Assembly: GCF_026586675.1 (NCBI RefSeq) | Contig: NZ_JAODIX010000023.1 | Coordinates: 8,640 to 62,072 of the forward strand | Length of the DNA stretch: 53,433 nt | Origin: Halorubrum yunnanense | GTDB taxonomy: Archaea; Halobacteriota; Halobacteria; Halobacteriales; Haloferacaceae | Direction of reading: 5' to 3' | In this document: one piece after another, positions 50,067 to 53,433 of the stretch | Layout: every line of letters starts with the position of its first letter | Position numbering within the stretch: the stretch's first letter is position 1 | Notes under the pieces: model-generated | What the model was told of the DNA's origin: nothing | Databases searched by the model: none | What the model saw: the letters and a program-made list of their open reading frames with translations, nothing else | Made by a program: the position numbers and the translations under genes

Positions 50067-51053
50067 ATGGCGGAGATCCTCGTGGCCGGCGAGACGCTGA
50101 TCGACCTGCTCCCCGGGCCCGGCGAGACCCTTCGCGACGTCGACGGCTTCTCGCACCGACCGGGCGGCGCGCCCGCCGACGTCGCGGTCGGGCTCGCCCG
50201 GCTTGGCGCGGCGCCGACGTTTTGGACCCGACTCGGGAGCGACCCGTTCGGCGACTTCCTGCGCGAGACGCTCGTCGCCGAGGACCTACCGACAGGCGCG
50301 TTCGAGCGCGTCGACGGCAACACCACCCTCGCGGTCGTCTCGCCGCCGGGCGTGGAGGGCCGGCGGTTCCGGTTTTATGGCTCCGGGGACGCCACGTTCG
50401 GCTTTGATCCGGACTCGGTCTCGGTCGCGGCGCTGGCGTCGGCCTCGTGGGTCCACCTCGGCGGCGTCGCGCTGACGCACCCCGACGGCCGGGAGGCGAT
50501 GCGCGAGCTGGCCGCGGAAGCCGGCGAGCGCGGCTGTACGGTGTCGTTCGACGTGAACTACCGCGAGGACCTCGTGCCGGACGGCGAGCGCGAGGCCGTC
50601 GTCGACGCGGTCCGCGCGATCGTCGCCGACAGCGACGTGGTCCTCGCCAGCGACGAGGACGTGGCGGCGACGGGGCTCTCGTCGGGGGAGGGCGACAGGG
50701 AGGCTCTCGGCCGCGATCTGCTGGCTCTCGGCCCGCACACCGCCGTCGTCACGCTCGGGGAAGCGGGCGCGATCGTCGCGAGCTCGGCGGCGGCGCCGTG
50801 GGGCGAGCGGACCGCTCGCCACGACGGGTTCGCGGTCGAGGCCGTCGACGCGACCGGGGCCGGCGACGCGTTCACCGCCGGGCTGGTCGCGCGGCTGAGC
50901 GAGGGGGAGAGCCGCGTCGACACCGGCGTCGATCTGGTCGACGCGGTCGCGTTCGCCAACGCGACGGCCGCGCTCTCGGTGCGAAAAGAAGGCGGGATGA
51001 CGGCACTCCCCTCCAGGGCGGACGTGGAGTCGTTCCTCGGCGAGCGACGGTGA
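50067..51053 (+). CDS. PfkB-family carbohydrate kinase
   Basis: A 328-aa ribokinase/fructokinase-type sugar kinase. Features are the N-terminal substrate Gly motif HRPGGAPADVAVGLARLG near 31-48, LASASWVHLGGVAL near 125, SFDVNYRE near 163 and the PfkB signature 2 VDATGAGDAFTAGLVARL near 262-279 with the catalytic Asp. The overall layout is most like fructokinase or 2-keto-3-deoxysugar kinases; substrate specificity is not decided by what I can see. It stands 84 bp after the DHH gene. Confidence 0.92.
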   Translation: MAEILVAGETLIDLLPGPGETLRDVDGFSHRPGGAPADVAVGLARLGAAPTFWTRLGSDPFGDFLRETLVAEDLPTGAFERVDGNTTLAVVSPPGVEGRRFRFYGSGDATFGFDPDSVSVAALASASWVHLGGVALTHPDGREAMRELAAEAGERGCTVSFDVNYREDLVPDGEREAVVDAVRAIVADSDVVLASDEDVAATGLSSGEGDREALGRDLLALGPHTAVVTLGEAGAIVASSAAAPWGERTARHDGFAVEAVDATGAGDAFTAGLVARLSEGESRVDTGVDLVDAVAFANATAALSVRKEGGMTALPSRADVESFLGERR

Positions 51054-51130
51054 GCGGTCGCGGCGTGAGCCGGAGGCGGACCCGGGACCGCGGTCTGGGC
51101 CTGGACCGGCGTCGCGGGCGCGCCGCCGAG

Positions 51131-51724
51131 CTAATCGTTCCGACCGTGGACGTACGTCTGGTCGTGGTCCGGGAACACCTCGTCGACGGTCGCCTCGCCG
51201 TGCTCCTCGGCGATGAGGGTCCGGAGCTCGTCCTCGTAGTCGGCCTTCGGCACCTCCTCGCTCGGCCCCTGCTGGACGTCGAACGTCTCCTCCACGAGGC
51301 GGTCGACGGCGTGGCGGCCGAACCCCGACAGCGGAGAGATGTAGTCGACGCCGTGGCGGTCCTCGAGGCTCTGCGCCTGCGCGCGCGAGACTGTCGGGAC
51401 CCGATCGTCCCGGCGCGTGCCGTCCGCGATGGCGTCGACGTCGCGGTCCGCGATCGCGTCGAGCGCGTGCTCGTGGACGCGCTGGATTCCGTTCCGCGGG
51501 TAGCCGTCCTCGAGCATGGTCGCGGCCGCCTCGTCCGCCACCTCCCGCTCCAGCTCGACGCGCTCGAAGGGGAAGCCCAGCTCCGCGGCCGCGCGTTCGG
51601 CGTGTTTCCAGTCGTCGGTGAGCCCGAAGCTCCCGGTGACGCAGCGCACGTCGTAAAACCGGTCGAGCAGGTGGGCGGCGAGCGAGGAGTCTTTTCCCCC
51701 GCTGTACAGCAGCGCGAGCTCCAT
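51131..51724 (-). CDS. PP-loop (N-type ATP pyrophosphatase) family protein
   Basis: A 197-aa protein with the PP-loop LLYSGGKDSSLAAHLLDRF at residues 5-23, which binds ATP and adenylates a substrate in tRNA-modifying and amidating enzymes. Further conserved-looking parts are IADGTRRDDRVPTVSR near 100 and DYISPLSGFGRHAVDRLVEE near 128. It lacks the Cys motifs of TtuA/TtcA thiolases, so a thiolation role is not supported; the substrate is unknown. ATG 51724 is one base from the stop of the upstream PDCD5-like gene, so both are in one operon. Confidence 0.85.
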   Translation of the reverse strand: MELALLYSGGKDSSLAAHLLDRFYDVRCVTGSFGLTDDWKHAERAAAELGFPFERVELEREVADEAAATMLEDGYPRNGIQRVHEHALDAIADRDVDAIADGTRRDDRVPTVSRAQAQSLEDRHGVDYISPLSGFGRHAVDRLVEETFDVQQGPSEEVPKADYEDELRTLIAEEHGEATVDEVFPDHDQTYVHGRND

Positions 51725-52078
51725 CTATCGCCGCTGGATGTCGAAGCTCTGCTGGTCGGGCTGGAGTTCCTTCAGGAGGTCGCGCATCTGGTCTTCGTCG
51801 ATCTGTCCCTGGATCCGGCCGCTCTGCGCGAGCGCCGCGACCTGCTGTTTCACCTTCTCGCCGAACTCCGGTTTCGACATCGCGACCGCGTTGAGACGCT
51901 GGCGCGCGCCGTCCGTGAGGTACTGTTTGAGCACGGCCTCCTGCTGGGCCTCAGCTTGTTCCTGGGCCTCCTGCTGGGCCTGAGCGTCGCCGCCGCCGCC
52001 CTGCTTGCGCTCGCGGAGCTCCTCCATCTTCTTCTCTCGCAGTTCCTCGAGCCGTTCGTCGTCGGGATTCTCGCTCAT
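51725..52078 (-). CDS. PDCD5-family DNA-binding protein
   Basis: A 117-aa archaeal homologue of PDCD5/TFAR19. The N-terminal [20 protein letters not shown] and a Gln/Ala/Glu-rich helix ([20 protein letters not shown]) precede the conserved core [20 protein letters not shown] near 55-74, [14 protein letters not shown] and [15 protein letters not shown] near 94. Archaeal members bind DNA in vitro and fold as a three-helix bundle; biological role is uncertain. In many archaea the gene lies near rps19e and rpl39e; here it is paired with the PP-loop gene. Confidence 0.93.
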   Translation of the reverse strand: MSENPDDERLEELREKKMEELRERKQGGGGDAQAQQEAQEQAEAQQEAVLKQYLTDGARQRLNAVAMSKPEFGEKVKQQVAALAQSGRIQGQIDEDQMRDLLKELQPDQQSFDIQRR

Positions 52079-52202
52079 ACGGGGGCTTTCACGGTCCGTG
52101 CGAAAAACGATTTCGGAGGGATAGGCTCAGAGACGCGCCCCGGCCGTGTCGGTCGAGGCGGGTCCGCGCCGCTTAAACGCCTCCTCGGCGTAGCCGCCGG
52201 CA

Positions 52203-53309
52203 ATGAGCGAGTCGCGGGAGTTCTGTCCCCGGTGTGGCGGCGCCGTCCCGGAGCGGCGCGAGCCGCTTCCGGGCGACCCCGGCGGGCGGGACGCGCTGCT
52301 GTGTGACGACTGCTACTTCGAGGACTTCGAGCTGGTCGACGCGCCCGACCGGATCGAGGTGCTGGTCTGTTCCGGCTGCGGCGCGGTCCGCCGCGGCGAG
52401 TCGTGGCGGGATGTCGGCGCGCGCGACTACACCGACGTCGCCGTCGACGAGGTTGCGGAGGCGCTCGGCGTCCACGTCGACGCCGAGGAGGTCGAGTGGG
52501 GCGTCGAGCCCGAGCAGGTCGACGAGAACAACGTCCGGATGCATTGTCACTTCTCGGGCGTCGTCCGCGGGACGCTCCGATCCGCGGAGGTCACCGTCCC
52601 GGTGAAGATCTCGCGGGGGACCTGCGACCGGTGCGGGCGGATCGCCGGCGGCTACTACGCCGGCACGGTGCAGGTGCGCGCGGACGAGCGCGATCTGACG
52701 CCCGCGGAGCGCGCCGAGGCGCTCGACATTGCCGAGTCGTACGTCGCAGACCAGGAGGCCGACGGCGACCGCGAGGCGTTCATCACCGAGGTGAAAGAGA
52801 CCGACGACGGCCCGGACGTCAAGCTCTCCTCGAACCGGCTCGCGCAGAACGTCGCGACCCGGATCACCGACGCGCTCGGCGGGAGCTTCGAGTCGTACCC
52901 GACGCTCGTCACCGAGGACGGCGACGGCAACGAGGTGTACCGGGTGACGTTCGCGGTCCGGCTCCCCCGGTACGCCGAGGGGGAGATCATCGATCCCGAG
53001 GACGGCGACGGCCCCGTCCTCGTCACGGGGGTCTCCGGGCGCCTCCAGGGCGTCCGGCTCGCGACGGGCGAGGCGTACACCTCCGAGTTCGAGGAGGCGG
53101 CGGCGCCGGACGCGATCCGCCTCGGCACCCGGGGCGACGCGGCGGAGACGACGGTGGTGACGGTGGAAGACGAGAACGCGATCCAGGTGCTCGACCCGGT
53201 CACTTACGAGGCGAAGACGGTCCCGAACCCCGACTTCGTCGGGGGCGACGCCGACAGCGTCCTCGCGTTCGAGCACGGCGGCGAGGTCCACCTCGTCCCC
53301 AAGGAGTAG
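52203..53309 (+). CDS. nmd3: NMD3-family ribosome-associated protein
   Basis: A 368-aa archaeal homologue of the eukaryotic 60S nuclear-export adaptor NMD3; in archaea it presumably helps late large-subunit assembly or quality control. The N-terminal zinc region has four Cys pairs: CPRCGG near 8, CDDCYF near 36, CSGCGAVRRG near 56 and CDRCGRIAGGYYAG near 141. The central domain (SYVADQEADGDREAFI, KLSSNRLAQNVATRITDALG) and the C-terminal eL22/eIF5A-like beta region (VYRVTFAVRLPRYAEGEII, GDGPVLVTGVSGRLQGV) follow. A GCTTAAAC box lies about 30 bp upstream of ATG 52203. Length fits archaeal NMD3. Confidence 0.93.
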   Translation: MSESREFCPRCGGAVPERREPLPGDPGGRDALLCDDCYFEDFELVDAPDRIEVLVCSGCGAVRRGESWRDVGARDYTDVAVDEVAEALGVHVDAEEVEWGVEPEQVDENNVRMHCHFSGVVRGTLRSAEVTVPVKISRGTCDRCGRIAGGYYAGTVQVRADERDLTPAERAEALDIAESYVADQEADGDREAFITEVKETDDGPDVKLSSNRLAQNVATRITDALGGSFESYPTLVTEDGDGNEVYRVTFAVRLPRYAEGEIIDPEDGDGPVLVTGVSGRLQGVRLATGEAYTSEFEEAAAPDAIRLGTRGDAAETTVVTVEDENAIQVLDPVTYEAKTVPNPDFVGGDADSVLAFEHGGEVHLVPKE

Positions 53310-53361
53310 GTCGTCGGTGACGATACGGTAGTTAACTATCCGCGAGCGGCCGCGACTGTCA

Positions 53362-53433
53362 CTTATAAATGGTGTAGTAAACGGTGCGGTGGCGCGCCCC
53401 GGTGAGCGGCCCTTCGGGCCGCGAGCCGACGGC
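53362..53433 (+). repeat. Dispersed structured element, copy D (5' part, cut by window end)
   Basis: Begins with CTTATAA (53362-53368), then GCGGTGGCGCGCC (53386-53398) and a hairpin with 7-bp arms at 53406-53412 and 53416-53422 around a TTC loop, followed by GAG. Copy B has the same order, box then GA then a triloop hairpin then GAG, but with different stem bases that also pair. The remainder lies outside the window. Confidence 0.68.

Noticed and set aside
47889-50156. 755-codon open frame on the minus strand opposite UspA and DHH
   Set aside because: It is antisense to clearly coded proteins with catalytic motifs. Long stop-free antisense frames are routine at this GC content.

Overview
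The window is chromosomal DNA from a haloarchaeon (class Halobacteria), most like Halorubrum in flavour. The evidence is very high GC with strong G/C at third codon positions, acidic proteins, archaeal information-processing genes (S6e, NMD3, PDCD5-like, 20S proteasome alpha, archaeosine enzymes), CheF, a halophilic plant-type ferredoxin, and many starts lying 24-30 bp after a TATA-like box with no room for a leader (leaderless mRNAs). It is mainly core genome, densely packed, with many ATGA/GTGA stop-start overlaps.

Layout. 1-4.3 kb: PHP-domain protein and two consecutive MoeA-type molybdenum cofactor genes, the second fused to a solute-binding-like domain. 4.3-7.6 kb (minus): hot-dog thioesterase, an M23-like protein of unknown role, and a membrane PAS-histidine kinase. 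7.7-12.7 kb: lipoate ligase-family protein, ribosomal protein S6e, an unknown protein, then a tight siroheme/heme operon (fused AhbA-AhbB, precorrin-2 dehydrogenase, glutamyl-tRNA reductase). 13-17.8 kb: Nif3-like protein and both archaeosine enzymes TgtA and ArcS around a PNPOx-fold protein. 18.3-21.8 kb: tiny zinc ribbon, isocitrate lyase preceded by two small unknown ORFs, ThiL and a sugar/maltose acetyltransferase. 21.85-24.6 kb: an AT-rich island with a degenerate sensor kinase, a 49-aa zinc-finger protein, a diverged direct duplication and a perfect palindrome. 24.6-34.4 kb: Prs, HVO_0476-type zinc-finger protein, ferredoxin, CheF, a membrane protein resembling the N-terminus of a copper ATPase, MOSC protein, PsmA, and an exported protein with a MacB-type ABC transporter. 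34.5-43.7 kb: ThyA-FolA, HisI, GNAT and DUF92 genes, HAD phosphatase, archaeal GTP cyclohydrolase III, several tiny zinc proteins. 43.8-53.3 kb: SDR, UbiA-lycopene-cyclase-domain fusion, PitA (chlorite-dismutase-like/ABM fusion), HalOD1 protein, UspA, DHH phosphoesterase, PfkB kinase, PP-loop ATPase, PDCD5-like protein and NMD3.

The most unusual feature is a dispersed non-coding element present in four gaps (about 12.71-12.85 kb on minus, 17.83-18.24 kb, 36.54-36.96 kb, and cut by the window end at 53.36 kb). Copies share TATA-like boxes, short invariant boxes and several hairpins whose stem sequences differ between copies while still pairing (compensatory change). This points to a structured RNA or structured DNA element with tandem ~57-bp 3' modules; it is the best candidate here for something undescribed.

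Metabolic logic: siroheme to heme (AhbAB, SirC, HemA) alongside PitA; molybdopterin (two MoeA, MOSC); folate/dTMP (ThyA-FolA); archaeosine tRNA modification (TgtA, ArcS); acetate/glyoxylate (AceA). No rRNA, tRNA, CRISPR array or intact transposase was seen.
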